NCBI GenBank assembly: GCA_963691705.1
Contig: OY829541.1
Span: 14,626,564 to 14,690,563, forward strand
Origin: Viola odorata
Lineage: Eukaryota > Streptophyta > Magnoliopsida > Malpighiales > Violaceae
DNA: 64,000 nt
Direction of reading: 5' to 3'
Numbering within the stretch: the first letter of the stretch is position 1; each line of letters starts with the position of its first letter. Below, in pieces: positions 12,277 to 25,303 of the stretch. The position numbers and the translations under genes are program-made. The notes beneath the pieces were generated by a model, which worked only from the letters and a program-made list of their open reading frames with translations, searched no databases and was not told the DNA's origin.

Positions 12277-13696
12277 GTCCACGTGTCCTCGTTGTCGTGC
12301 TCCCACGTGTCACCTCTGATGGCTTCCAGAAGATTCTGCGCAGATCCCCAAGAATATTCTCTTTAGCTGTCATGCCCTCGAGGCTAGTCTATCGTCATGC
12401 CCTCAAGGCTAATCTATAGTCTTGCCCTCGATGTCGTGTGCTTCTAGAATATTCCCAGAATATCCCCTTTGGGACTTAAGATATTTATTCTATGTTTCTA
12501 AACCACTTAGCTGGATTTTGTCTTTTTATAATCCCTTAGCTGGTTTTTGTCTTCTTATGGGCATGAGGGCCTATATAAGACTAGTTTTTAGGGTTTAGAC
12601 AACATCACCTACCACATATTCATAGAAAATCTTTTTGTGTGCTTCTCTTCAGTTTTCTCCCCTCCTCCTTTTGGAGGAGCTGAACCAGAACATTTCCAGC
12701 AGCGTTGTACATAAACCGGAGCTTTGCTCCTGCCGGTAATATTTACTAGTTTTCTCCTTTATCTCTTCTTTACTTATTTTGCTTTCTAGATCTAGATTTG
12801 TGTATTTTCCAGCATGCGTAGTTGATTTGTCTTGTTCTTAGCAAAGGTTATTTGAAGGTTGCATGGGTAGTTAAGAGGCCTAATGCATGCTTAATATATT
12901 CTCTTCTTTAATCCCATGCTTGTTTAGGAATGTTAAGGGCCTGATCAACTGTTGATATTTCTGTATAATTACTGTCATTCCCTTGGTTATAACTGACGAG
13001 AAGCCTTGAGTTAGAGTAGACACCTAGTGGAGGCAGCGCAAGAGGCCTCTGTCTAGGGGTAAACGGTTATTTAGGGTATGCGATAAGAGTCTGACAAGCT
13101 GAGCTATCGCGCCCTGGATTTGTCTTACCTCCCCCTTCATGGGCGTTCTGAGTAGTGCCTCCCCGCATTCGTGCTTGGCAGGACGACGGAACGTCAAGGC
13201 CACCTCATATGTGGAAACGGGGGGTGGCTTTTATCTAAGAAGGTAAGTAGGGGATGCGGTGTGGAAACGCGGTCCCTATAGCAGGTCTGTACTTGAGTCT
13301 AGAATATTTCTGCGCCGAGGATTTTCATGCCCTCGATGCAACCTGTGAAACCTTTGCTAGCAATCTTTCTTATCTGCTTTCATGTCTTTATTTTTCATTC
13401 TGTTTGCATGTCATGCCCTTGATTTATGTTTGCATGTCTAGCCCTAGAATACTATTTTAATTAGTTAACTTGTTAGCTCTTATCTCTCTTGGTTAACTTG
13501 TGAGCCAACCAACTCCCCCCCCCCCCCTTCCCTTTTTTGTTGCTGTCTTGGTCTGTTTGTCCTTGTCATGCATGAAAGTTAGAGTCTTACCCTAGTCTCC
13601 GTGGATCGACCCTGCTACCACTATGCACAATTTATTATGCACTTGATAGCAGGTCTTTATTATTTGTTTGATCATGCACTTGACAAGCACGCATCA
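12277..13696 (+). repeat. Ath-H: solo Athila LTR, plus orientation, 5' end missing
   Basis: This aligns with the reverse complement of the Ath-A LTR over the leader block (about 13000-13290: TCTTACCTCC, ATGGGCGTTCTGAG, GTGGAAACGGGGGG) and over the 3' end (GTGGATCGACCCTGCTACCA near 13600). TATA is at 12571-12580. The 3' end is ..GCATCA at 13696. No PBS follows, so it is a solo LTR. The expected U3 start is absent at 12277, where the Ath-A LTR abuts. The simplest reading is that Ath-A inserted into the U3 of this LTR. A C run near 13506-13519 is part of the conserved U5. Confidence 0.82.
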
Positions 13697-15306
13697 AAGA
13701 TCAACGACTCTCCTTCTCCCTCAACCCTTCCCATCACCAATTAAGGCCGCCGCATCGAAGTGCTTGTTGTTCACCGCCGCTATCGTGCTCTGCCGTAGCT
13801 GTTGCCATTGTCGCTGTGGTGCTGCTCCGCTGCTCCGTTGCCACAGCTGCTCTCCCTTGCCGTCGCTGCCTTACTACTGGTTGGTTGCTGGTCGGCTGGA
13901 GAAGACGAAGGCTTTTGCTAGTCGGCTAGAGAAGGTGACGGGCCGGTCTGGTTTGCTGTGCAGGCGAGAGAGGAAGATGATGAACAGGAGAAAGGAGGGA
14001 AAGGTGATGGGCTGAGGATGCATGTTTTAATTTAAAGGGAAAGTGGGTTGCTGGCCTTCGGCCCAAGCGAAGGAAGGAAAGGAGGGGGTTGCGCCTTGCG
14101 CAAGCCCAGCTGGAGAGAAGGGAGGGCCAGCCAGCCCACACACGGGCTGGGCTGGTCTATTTTGGGGATGGACTGTTTTAAGCCCAACTGCAGGGCCCAG
14201 TTTCCCGGCCCACCGTAGGTATTTTTGTAACGATTATCGTATGCTTAATGTTTAATTAATTATTTTTCACATGCTTTTAATTGTTTAATTAATTATTCGC
14301 ATGCTTTTAATTGTCAAATTAATTGTTTTGATTGCTTTTAATTATTAATCATTTTATTTATTTGCTTAATATTTATTTTACTCTTACTAATAATGTGAAT
14401 TTGTAGGGTAAAATTTAAAGTCTTCACTCGTAAGTACACTTCCTACCTCTCTTTTATTTATTTAATGCTTTTCGCAAATATTATTCGTATGCATGCTATT
14501 TAGAAATGTTAAAAACTCATATCATAATCGTAAGCATGACATTTAGAATTGTTAGAAATTAAAATCAACGCACATGTATACGTGTTTAAATCACTTGCTT
14601 TTTATACCATGAAATTAATTGTTATATATTGATACATATGTATGGTGGCTTCGATCCCACACGTTTTCATAAAAATGGTACTTTGCTACTTTCATCCATG
14701 ATAGAATCACGTAGTAATTAATTAATCATGCATGGCCCGATGATGATAAAGAGGGCTCTCGCTTTAGTAAAAAGACCAACGATTAATCAGTCTCGACCAG
14801 TCCCGACCAGAAATGATTAATCAGTCCCGACAGTCCCGATCGGAAATAACAAAAAATACTAAAGCGATGAATACCTCTGAGGGCCCAAGGACAAACGGAA
14901 AGTGGCCCAATTTTCGTAACAGGATTTCGATTGACACTCTGCGATCGTTTACCCCGTAAATGATTGGAAAGTGGCGCGTTTCCATGCGCGGGATTGGTTG
15001 ACGCTTTTCGGTTATTGTCTCATTTTAATGTTAAAAAATGTTTTCCAAACACCTTTTTACCGGTAACCTTTGAAGGATGTGACTTGGGTGCCTAACACCT
15101 TCCTGAGTCAATAATATGACCTCGAACCGTTGTTCTTTGGTTTAGACCTATATGTGCCTTAGTTTTATTTTTTATGCCATAACGATTAGGTTCTCTAAAC
15201 CTAGATAAATAGGGTGGCGACTTCATTGCATTATGCGAAGCATCCATTTATGCTTAGCATACGTCCCGAACCTGTTCGCGTTAAAAATCGAAAAGGGGGT
15301 GCGATA
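13697..15306 (+). repeat. Tat-G 5' LTR, 3' part only
   Basis: Matches the second half of the long Tat-type LTRs of Tat-D: the AATTAATT-rich stretch, AATCATGCATGGCCCGATGATG, CACCTTTTTACCGGTAACC, GACTTGGGTGCCTAACACC and the end GGGTGCGATA (GCGACA in other copies). The 5' half is missing because the Ath-H LTR and Ath-A sit there. The first 350 bp (13697-14040) have biased composition and match the GC-richer middle of the other LTRs only loosely. The ORFs in it are not convincing. Confidence 0.8.
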
Positions 15307-15378
15307 GCAACCATCTTTACTGCTTATCAAAATTTCAATTACACTGTATTTTTTATTAGACAAAAAAGAGGGGGCAAC
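15307..15378 (+). other. Residual 72-bp internal region of Tat-G with polypurine tract
   Basis: GCAACCATCTTTACTGCTTA and the following AAAAAAGAGGGGGCAAC (15362-15378) match the last 70 bp of the Tat-D interior (53857-53926). The PBS, gag and all else are absent, so the 5' LTR is fused directly to the end of the interior. Confidence 0.85.
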
Positions 15379-18033
15379 TGTTGCTACCCGAATTTGGATT
15401 TTTCGTCCCAACTTTATGCATTTTATTGTTTATCGCATTAATAGCTCTTCTACGTCAAATTTCTGTCAATTTTTGATCTTCGGCTATTTGTTTTAATATT
15501 TCGCGTCATTTCATGCCTTTTTAGTTTTTCGTATTTTTTACTGTCTTTTCGCTCGAACTTCTACCGGTTCTGAGTAAATCTCCTCGGACCATAGATCGAG
15601 CGCGTTATTTATTTAATTGATAATTACCTACTATTTTTCTCTTTCACGTCATCTAATTTGGTTTCGTTCAATTTTTGTCGTAATGGCATTTATTTTGCGT
15701 CCGAACTTTTGACATTTTCGAACGAGAAAATTTGTACGTTAAATCAAACTTTTTTCTTTATTTACTGTATACTAGTTGTTGTGTCTTATTTTTATACACC
15801 TTTTGTTCCTGTCGGTTTGGACATTTTTTTATCTCAAGCAAGTTCACTCGCGCCACAGCTCGAACCAAAATATCCCGTTCGTATCCAAATTAATGGATTA
15901 ATGGCAATTAATGCATGTTTATCCAAAATCACCTCACCTTTCCCTCTAGATAGCCTCACCGACGCCGGATGATCATCATAAACCTCCCATCAGCCATCCT
16001 TGGCCACACAAGCCAAGCATCCTCATCCAAACCTCGTCACCTTTTCCTCCCAAATCCGGCGACCGATTTCCACCCACACACCCAAACCGACTCCAATTTT
16101 CCCTATAAAAGGAGACCTCAAGGCAACAAGAAAAGGGCACCTAATTTCACTCTCACTCTTAATTTCTTGCACTTCCTTCTTAGTTTAAGCTCTCCTGGCA
16201 AAGGTAGCTCTCTCTCTCTAGCTTTCCTTTAAATCTTCGTTTGTGCTCTTAGAGGATGAATTAATTGTTCAAACTTGTTTCAAATGCTCTATTATTAAGT
16301 TGAAATCAGTGTGCTTGCTTCAATTTAATTGTTTAAGGCTTTGGTTAATTAATTGAGCAATTGTTGCTTTAATCGCTTATTTTCATTTTTGTTGAAATTG
16401 TCACTGTTTCACGTCAAATTTCTTGTTGGTTTTATTTGTGTTTATTTGTGTGAGTTTCGTGGTCGGATTGTACCTTGGGGCCGGCGACGCAAGGAAGAAG
16501 AAAGGGAAGAAGAAGGGCTTAGGGGGGAAAATGAATGGAAAGGTGATGGGCTTGATTTCATCACAAGCCCATCTTGATTAAATGAGGGCTGGGCTTGATT
16601 TTATCCCAAGCCCGACCACTATTTTGATCAAATCGAGGCACGACCCATTTATTTTTCGTAAGCTTTCGTGATTAATTGTCGTGTGATTTCTCGTATGCGG
16701 TAAACTATTTATTTTGCTTCCATTTTCACATGCAATTGTTCCATGTTCACATGCGATAAACTGTTTATTTTACTTCATGTTTTAAGTTTCGTATGAAATT
16801 ATTCGTATGGTCACATGATGTTTTGTTTATTGTATGCCATGTTTAATTATCATACAAAAACTGCTTGTATGCTCATATGTAATAAATGAAATAATTTGTC
16901 TACTTGTTTGCCATGCTTGCTTGCTAGGAATTAAATAAATATTTGTATGCGCTTTTATTATTTATTATCTTTTGAACTATCGCTAATACTTTTAATTTGT
17001 AGCTTAGAAATTTAAGTCTTCGCTCCAAGGAATTATTTTAATCGTTGTGTTGTAATAAATAGTTAGGTAATTATTTCAACTGTTGGTTTGTAATTATTAG
17101 ATAAGTAGTTATTATTATGAATTGTGGTTTGTAATAATTAGTTAAGTAATTAGTTAAAAATCGTGTATGGTTGTTTATACCTATATTATTATCACTTGTC
17201 GCTAATCATGGTTTGGAAGGGACGGATCGATCGGGGTTCATCAAAAAATCGTAAGCTTATTTTAAAACTCTTTTATTTATTTTTCGTACATTTGTATGAA
17301 TGTTTATTAGAAATGCTAGAAATCCGAATCGTACGCATGACCACTTAGAAAGTGTCAAAACCCACCCAATCGTATGCATGACATTTAAAATTATTAGAAG
17401 TTAAAATCAACTCACATGAATACGTGTTTAAATCACTTGTTCTTAAATGCCATGATTGATTGTTTTATTTTCCGTTTGTATTGATTCATGTGTATGGTGG
17501 ATCTGATCCCACACGGCTTATTTGTGCATTCATAAAAATGGTATTTTGTTAGCTATCCATGATAGAATCATGTAGTAATTAAAATTTAATCATGCATGAC
17601 CCGATGATAATAAGAAATCGCTCGCTTTAGTAAAAAACGGTAACAATTCCGTTAAACAGAAATACTTGTCCCGAAGTAGTCCCGACTTGTCCCGAAGTTG
17701 TCCCAGCCCTACGAATACTAAAGCGACATTTCCTATGAGGGCCCAATTACATATTTTTAAAAATGTTTTCTTTAAAGACCTCGTTTACCGGTAACCTTGT
17801 TTCGATGTGACTCGGGTGCCTAACACCTCCCCGAGTCCATAATACGACCTCGAACCTTTGTTCTTTGGTTTAGACCCTTTGCGCCTTAGTTTTATTTATT
17901 TTATGCCATGACGATTAGGTTCCCTAAACCTAGGAATAAATAGGGTGGCGACTTCATTATGTGAGGCGAGTCCAACGCTTGTCTCGCATTCCCGTCCCGA
18001 ACCATTTCGCAAAATTGAAAAGGGGGTGCGACA
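15379..18033 (+). repeat. Tat-G 3' LTR, complete
   Basis: A 2655-bp LTR that starts TGTTGCTACCCGAATT directly after the polypurine tract and ends GGGGGTGCGACA. TATA box CCTATAAAAG lies at 16102-16111. It aligns along its length with the Tat-D LTRs but is clearly diverged. No frame with a recognisable product. Confidence 0.88.
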
Positions 18034-18969
18034 ACGCCCATTCCAGAGATGTTCACAGACAACCGACGTCATCACGTCCAGCCAACAACGTGATGATGCC
18101 CATTCCAGTAGGCGCATGATCCTTAGACGCAGCCTCGGCGTGATCACGCCCATTCCAGTAGGTCGTCATCCGCTAGGATCTACCAAGACGTAATGACGCC
18201 GCCTCTCGACGTGATGACGTCGAGAATTCCAGTTTTCACGCAAAGAAGAAATTTCTGACTTTCCATTCTTTGATCAGATATTTTTATTAATTAATTAAAT
18301 TAGTTTGGATTTATTATAATTAATTAATTAGAAGTTCTATTAAGGAAAGGATTCTTATTATAAGGATTTAGGGTTTCTCCTATTTAAAGGGGCCACCTTC
18401 ATCATTATTATTTTAGGTTATCTTTCAAATAAAATATCGAGAATTTTCTCAATTGTTCTTCACGAACCTTGTTCCTCATTGAGTCCGGACACTCGATTAG
18501 GATAGCAAGTAAAACCCGAAAGTTCATTCTATTAGTTCGTTTACTCTAGGTTGGTTCTCATAGGTTGAGTTCAGGGTTAGAGATCTGAATTAAGAACCTC
18601 TCTTGATTCGTTAGGGTTGGTTAACACAAGTTGATAATAGGGTTGAACATTCAAGGCGAGTTACCTATCTTCCGCAACAAAATCCAAGCCTAGAACTAGA
18701 TCAAATACGTGCTACGAGCCTCGGGTGATCTAGGATCATATCACTTAGGGCTTGCGATGGATATTTTGCTTACTCGTGGTCCTCGGTATGGTGTTCGATG
18801 AGCGTCAAGGTCCAGTTCTTGGTTTGATGAGCTTCTCCAGGCATTGTGGCCTTAATCTAAAGTGTGAGTCTCTTGGCCATGCTTTGTGTGATGGGGCCTT
18901 GTGGCAAGGTGTCCACGGGTGGTGTTTCCATGATCACATCATAGAGAGACCATGTACTCTTAAGTCTCC
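18034..18969 (+). repeat. Unclassified LTR-like remnant
   Basis: No gene seen. The first 200 bp repeat the phrase GCCCATTCCAG(TAGG) three times (18037, 18098, 18148) together with CGTGATGACG-type words. After an AATTAATT-rich stretch there is a TATA-like TATTTAAAGGGG near 18383, then leader-like sequence. This order resembles a plus-oriented LTR (U3 with short repeats, TATA, R/U5). No second copy, PBS or target duplication is visible. Confidence 0.45.
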
Positions 18970-19740
18970 TGCTTTCCTTCGTACGAGAAGCAAATCCAAA
19001 CTACGCTTACGAAGAGGCCTTGATAGTTCGATAACCCCTAAGGTATGCTTATAGGGATTTAACTGCAATGCCCATGAAGAGGAGGAAAGACACACCTAGG
19101 GCAAGACAAACAGTATGCTCGAAACCTTTAACCCTAGTCAGTTGTTTACTCTACTAAGATTGGACTAACGACTTAGTGACTCTACACTCTCTATCAAGTA
19201 GTTTCGTATAGTGGCTAGGTTACAAGAACAACGTTAATTACCTAAGTACAATTATAGGGTGGCCGATCTTCTAATCAGACAGAGATCAATTGACATGCAA
19301 GTAGTAAACAAGTGAATACAAATTACAGAAATTTATTAAGAACGATTGGACCACACAATTGGAACTAAGGCAACCTTCGATGATCTTTACTAAGGAAAGG
19401 AGATTTAGCTACTCATGCTCATAATTAAATAAACAAGAGATAAATAAAAGAAAATATAAATAGAATTAAGAAAAAGAAAAGAAGGAGTAGACACTGCGAG
19501 ATTGCAGCTCTCCAATGTCGCTACAAGGCCGATCTGAAGTTCCGAAATAAAGAGTTACAAAATTGCCCGAAGAGAAGTTCTTCTAAAAACTCTAAAAGTC
19601 TAAATATATATAATAGCAATAAAAAAATGTACAACTAGTTAAACTATAGTCGCATTAAATGCTCTTTGATAAACTGGATGTACGAGAGAAGCAATTGTAG
19701 CCCTATCGGAATTTTCCCTTTCCGGATTTTCCATTATTGG
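18970..19740 (-). repeat. Old Athila LTR fragment upstream of the kinase gene
   Basis: Diverged minus-orientation copy of the Athila leader block. TACGCTTACGAAGAGG, TATGCTTATAGGG, GCCCATGAAGAGGAGG and CACACCTAGGGCAAGAC follow the same order as in the Ath-C LTR at 25640-25800. TATA-like sequence lies near 19608. Ends are unclear. It reaches to within about 200 bp of the kinase start codon and points away from it. Confidence 0.75.
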
Positions 19741-19930
19741 CTAACTAACAATCACGTGAACTTATTAAATAAAAATTAAAAGGGAATGGGTCTTTCTTTC
19801 TTGCACCATTTAGCCAAATGAAAAAAAAAACTAATTAATGTCGTGTGTTGAGAGAAGTCTTCGTGGTCCTCCCAAACAACGAGAGAGTACATAATTCCTA
19901 CCAGCAAGCCAAGCCTGCTTCTTGTAAAAA
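19741..19930 (+). promoter_or_regulatory. Probable promoter and 5' UTR of the receptor kinase gene
   Basis: This is the only non-repeat DNA between the old Athila LTR and the start codon. It holds a CACGTG (G-box) at 19753-19758 and an AT-rich TTAAATAAAAATTAAAA stretch at about 19765-19781 that could serve as TATA. The upstream ATG at 19845 opens a frame that overlaps the kinase start in another phase. No transcript evidence is available. Confidence 0.4.
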
Positions 19931-22392
19931 ATGTCTCGCCAATTCCCCCAAATCATCCTTGCTGCCCTCATCATACTTCACATCCCGACATCTCTCTCCG
20001 TCGACTCAGAAGATGATCCGTACCGATCCTGCTCCGCTCTCTCAACCTGTGGAAAAATTCAGGGCATCGGGTATCCATTTTGGGGAATAAACCGGCCAGA
20101 GTATTGCGGGTACCCTGGATTCCGGCTCGATTGCATTGGCTTAAACCCTGTCATCACCATCAACCAACAAACTTACTCCATCCTCGACATCAACTCCACA
20201 TCCCGAACACTCAGAATAACCAGACAAGATTACCTCCAACAAAACACCTGCCCAACAATCCTCCTGAACACCACTTTGGACACCAACCTTTTCAATTACA
20301 CGACTTCATCAGATACTGTAACACTTTACTATGGATGCCCCGTTCTTGCAAGTTCAAGGGTTCTGCATCAGTTTAATTGCAGCATAAACAGTACTACCGC
20401 AACGGTGGTAGTTGGCGATTTTGGCACTAACGGGCTGAAATTGTGCAATAACAGTGTGGTGGTTCCGGTGAATGATGAGTTGGGTAATAACATCTCAAGT
20501 GAAGGGGATTTGGTTGCTGTCCTGAGGGAAGGTTTTGGGGTGCAGTGGAGTACTGGAGATGACAGTTTGTGTCAGGGATGTCAAAGGTCTGGTGGGCTGT
20601 GCGGACGCAACACTAGCATAAATGGATTCTCTTGCTATTGCCAAGATCGGTCATACGTAACCAATTGCCCCAGAAAAAAGAAAGGTAACACACCTCATCA
20701 TAGAAACAACATTTATCAAAATTCTTACTTTTAGTTGCTTTCCTGACCAAACAAAATGTTGACAAAAATTCCAGAAAAAATACAGTAATAGTTCATCTAA
20801 AAAATTCCAATAATTAATCATTAGGTTGAGTAACGAATTCTGTTTGAGGATGATCTAACAACACTTCTCGCATCATTAGTATATATCATATTTTCCTTGT
20901 TCTAAAGACAGGTCATACACTATTAGTATATATTATAATTGTCATTACTAGTAGAATTTATTTACACTTAAAGGGAATGAAATCGGAAAGTTTATCACTA
21001 AACTCATACTCCCTCCAAATTTTGATAAATGAAGCTAGGTATGAGAATTAAGGTAATAATTAATAAAAGTATTTTTAATATTAAACAATCATCTCTCTTT
21101 TTTATATTAATCAAACTTATCAATATGTACTTTTCTCTCTCTTCCATATTTAATAAATTAATCATAAAGTACTTAAAAAATTGTAAAACATCATTTATTC
21201 TAAATTAATTTTTTACACCTAAAACGTCATTAAAAAGAATTCGAAGAAAATATGTTATTAATTAGACGATCCCTATCTTGATAGTTGACATTAATTAGTT
21301 TCTTTTTCCTTTGGACGAAAACCATGTATTGACTAAGTGTTTAGGACGCAAATTCAACATTTATATTGGAATTTTCAACATTCAACGTATATAACTTGGT
21401 CTCGCTAGCTACAAACGAATTTTCCACAAAAAAATCATTTGTTTATTTACGGAACTTTAATTTAAGTATATTAATTAGACTATTAGTCCATTCCCCTCCC
21501 CATGAGAAAATCTAAAGAATTAAAGTCAACACAAATCTCGCCAGTTTAATAATCGCAAGCTATATACCATGAGCAGTATTTTTTGCAATATATCTAGATT
21601 AACTAAAAGACGGAGGTAATTTATTTTTAATGATAATGTCAAAAATCCGAGTTATCATTAAAAATGTCTCAAATACTTTTATTGATTTCTTAATTTCGAA
21701 GAAACTACCCTAGTTTAATCTCAACTTTAATTTATAAACGAGCTGGTCCCTACAACAGCGCACATGGCGCTTGGATATAATTAATTTATAACTTTTTCCA
21801 CCAAACTATTTTGAAGAAAATTATAGTATTATTTTAGAAGAAATGCACTTAAGACAATCAAACTCATTTAATATATTTGAGTAAACTAAAATTTCTTTTA
21901 CCTTTTCAATGTACATTCTTACAAACCTCTCCTCATATGCGATTCACACTATATATAAAAAATTAAAAACAAAAACAAAAACGCGTGTACTCCGTAATGA
22001 ACACATGCACAAATGCTAACAGAAAAACCACTACAAAAGCAAAGATTTATAAACGCGTCTTATGCATCTGTGTCGTTGATAACCAGATGTCTAGTTGATA
22101 AATTTGTATGAAATGAAATACACGAACTATATAGTTCGCGGGTTTATGAAAAAAATAATTCCTAAACTATATAGTTCTGTGGTATAAGGAGAAAACACTT
22201 TACCACTAAACTAAACCTAATACGTTATTATGTATTCTTTTTTATTTCTTCTATATTACCATTTCTAATAAAAAATAATTAAAAATTTACTTTCCGAATT
22301 TTATAAATTAATATCTTAATTTTTTACAGTACTTCTACTATCGAAATTAATGGGAATTTCATTATATAAATATCTTAAATTTATTAATAATG

Positions 22393-22449
<57 letters not shown>

Positions 22450-24524
22450 AAATGGGATGGATACATGTCTCTCCACACACTTCAAATGTACCGCACATAA
22501 AAGCCTTATAATTTCTAAAATCTTTCACTTTAGTCTCTATAGTTTTAAAACTTATAATGTTAATTTTATGGCATCTTAAGAGTTGCAATTTTTACATTTA
22601 TAGTGATAAAATAATTAAAATTTGATAAAAAATATAAAATTGCGAGAGAAATGTAATAAATTTGATAAAATATTATAATTTTTTATTTATTCACACAATT
22701 ATTATTTTAGTAAATTATACATATCTGCTTGTTGTAACATTTAATTTCCTAAATTAACTATTTGTCACAGGTCGAACATACCGTGTGGCGCAAACAAAAG
22801 GTCTTACAGGTACAACATTTTATTAAAGCTTATTTTCCTTCTTTTATGGAAAAAACTATTTATATTATTAATTATTATTACAATATCTCGAATCAATAAT
22901 ATGAAATAACTCATAAAGAGCATATATTTTAAAGCTATACATTATAATTATTATTAAATACTTTTCATTTTTTACTTCATCAATTTCCCATCATTTTTGT
23001 AAATTTCTAGTTGCTGTATATCGCAGTAAAATTATGATAAGTTAGTTGTTTATCTAACTTATAGAATCAGTTGATACCAGATTTTGTGTTTAACACGTGT
23101 AATTTAGCTTTTAAATATTTACACGTAATAGAAAGATTTGTATAAATCATAAATTGCAAATTTAAAAACGCTTTATTGATTTTTTTTATAACATAGTAAT
23201 TATGTTAAAAAAATAAAACATCAAATATATTGACATACATTTGTTTGAAGAGGAAAGCTAAAATACATTTGTTAAACACCCACTGGTAGCCAAAGTTTAT
23301 CCCAAAAAGAGACATCATTGTTTTGTTCATATTAGAGGACTACCATAATTATAAAGTTAAAACTATATATATCTGTGTGTGTAAGAACTAACTTTTGAAT
23401 TTTTTCCAGCTTTAAGTATTGCCGTGTATACAACAATAGTAGTCGCTATCTTACTGATATTCTTCACAAGAAAGGGAAGATTATCGAGTGGATTTTGGAG
23501 AAGTGCAAACTGCAATGAAAGGATCGAGACTTTCATTATGATCCATGACTCCCTTGCTCTGAAGCGTTTTTCATTTTCAGAGATCAAGAAGATGACCAAT
23601 ATGTTCAACAATAAATTAGGCGAAGGTGGATTTGGCAGTGTATACAAAGGGAAGCTACAAGATGGCCGGCTCGTTGCTGTAAAAGTTCTAAGTAAGTCCA
23701 AAACGGAAGGGGAAGAGTTCATTAATGAAGTTGCAAGCATTAGTAAGACTTCCCACAAAAATATAGTTGCACTTTTAGGGTTTGGTTATGAGGGAAATAA
23801 AAGAGCTCTAGTCTATGAATACATGCCTAATGGATCTTTAGATAAGCATATATATAGGGAGAAATCTTCACATACCACTCACCATTTAGAATGTGAAGCA
23901 TTATATGAGATTGCCATTGGTATTGCTAGGGGTCTTGAGTACTTACATCTTGGATGTAACACAAGAATTGTGCATTTAGATATAAAGCCTCACAATATTC
24001 TTCTCGACGAGAAATTTTGTCCCAAGATTTCTGATTTTGGTCTTGCAAAGTTGTGCAAGAGTGAAGAAAGTAGTGTTTCCATGACGGTTGCAAGAGGGAC
24101 TATTGGATATATAGCTCCAGAAGTATTTTGTAGGAAATTTGGAGGAGTTTCTTGCAAATCTGACGTGTATAGTTACGGGATGATGGTTTTGGAAATGGTT
24201 GGAGGAAGAAGGAATGTGGATGTGGGTGTATCTAACACTAGTGAGGTGTACTTCCCAGATTATATCTATGACCGTCTTGAAGAGGGAAATATGATTTTCG
24301 ATCAGGAGGTTATAACAAATGAAATGGAAGAGACTGTGAAAAAAATGATTTTAGTTGGATTATGGTGCATTCAGTTCAATCCATTAGACAGACCTTCAAT
24401 GACAAAAGCAGTAGAGATGCTCGAAGGTAGTCTTCAATCATTACAACTTCCCCCTAAGCCCTTTCCATCTTCTCCCAAGACATCGCTTGATGCGAAATCT
24501 TGCAAATTTAATATCATTAAATAA
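19931..24524 (+). CDS. LRK10L-type receptor-like protein kinase, three exons
   Basis: Exons 19931-20684, 22771-22809 and 23410-24524 join with GT..AG introns, both phase 1, giving 635 residues. Residues 1-24 look like a signal peptide. About 30-95 is a GUB_WAK-type Cys-rich domain (CSALSTCGKIQGIGYPFWG). About 210-250 is a WAK-associated C-terminal Cys cluster (CQGCQRSGGLCG..GFSCYC). The 13-codon middle exon is followed by a membrane segment (about 265-284). The kinase has GEGGFGSV (from 335), Lys356, HLDIKPHN (Asp455), DFG (473) and GTIGYIAPE. The catalytic loop is HLD, so this is a non-RD kinase, as is common in this family. By family it should be a plasma-membrane Ser/Thr kinase, with members linked to pathogen and hormone responses; ligand unknown. 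No stops or frameshifts, so it is probably functional. A wall-associated kinase is less likely because no EGF repeats are seen. Confidence 0.93.
20685..22770 (+). other. Intron 1 of the kinase gene
   Basis: A 2086-bp AT-rich intron with donor GTAACA and acceptor TTGTCACAG. It contains a TACTCCCTCC motif near 21008 and a GACGGAGGTA motif near 21609, which resemble degenerate Stowaway-type MITE termini in opposite orientation but too far apart to call an element. It also contains an (AT)n run. Retention would add 16 codons after residue 251 and then stop (20734). Confidence 0.7.
22395..22446. repeat. (AT)n microsatellite in intron 1
   Basis: About 26 uninterrupted AT dinucleotides. Length is likely variable between individuals. 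Confidence 0.95.
22810..23409 (+). other. Intron 2 of the kinase gene
   Basis: A 600-bp AT-rich intron with donor GTACAA and a pyrimidine-rich acceptor TTTTTTCCAG. Nothing else recognised. Confidence 0.8.
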
Positions 24525-24964
24525 ACAACTTATTTAATGTAAATAGCAAATTAAATACTTTTTTTCATTATGTAAAATAAGTTTAGTCACATGTTATGTA
24601 TATATTGATATGATCCAATTATTGTTTGATAGAGATAAGATTATTTTGTCCATGGTTACATATGTGGAGTATGGTTTGTGTTAACTTAAGGGTTCATACC
24701 CATGCTATTAATTTTGGACGGTGTTATTTCTCCATTACACGGTGGCATCCCCCGAGTGATGTGGCCAATTGTGGCTCCTTTATTTTGAAGACAATTCTTA
24801 CATGTTGGTGTAAATTAAGACAACAATATATGTAGTAGCAATCATGACACACAACCTTCCTCATTTAGTTATATTAATTACTGTGCTTGTAAATCCCTTA
24901 AATCATGGGATACTGATCATGGGATCCTTTAAATCATGCGATCTGAATTGAATGTAAAGATACA

Positions 24965-25030
<66 letters not shown>

Positions 25031-25303
25031 CAATACCTCTCTTTCCTTCAATTTTAAATTGTTCATATGGTAGTGGAACCTTATGGTGAGGAAAGAATTT
25101 CTGTCCAAATGTCTTCATCCAACCCCACTACAACAAAATATCCCTATCCCTCAATACTGAATGTTGGAAACTTTGTTTCCATCCAATTAACCCCCAATAG
25201 CTATCTTTTGTGGTGGAATTCCCATACCACCACAATGCATCATGATAGTATGTATTTTATATGTATTTTTCTCTATCTTTCGACTACATTTTTGATCTAG
25301 ATG
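24525..25303 (+). other. Downstream flank of the kinase gene
   Basis: AT-rich DNA holding the presumed 3' UTR (AATAAA overlaps the stop codon region at about 24519) and unique sequence up to the Ath-C LTR. I see no gene; the short ORFs look incidental. Confidence 0.6.
24967..25027. repeat. (AT)n microsatellite downstream of the kinase gene
   Basis: About 30 AT dinucleotides, a second long (AT)n run about 440 bp past the kinase stop codon. Confidence 0.95.

Noticed and set aside
21008..21618. Stowaway MITE in intron 1
   Set aside because: Only short terminus-like words in opposite orientation, about 600 bp apart, with no matching inner repeats or TA duplication that I can confirm.
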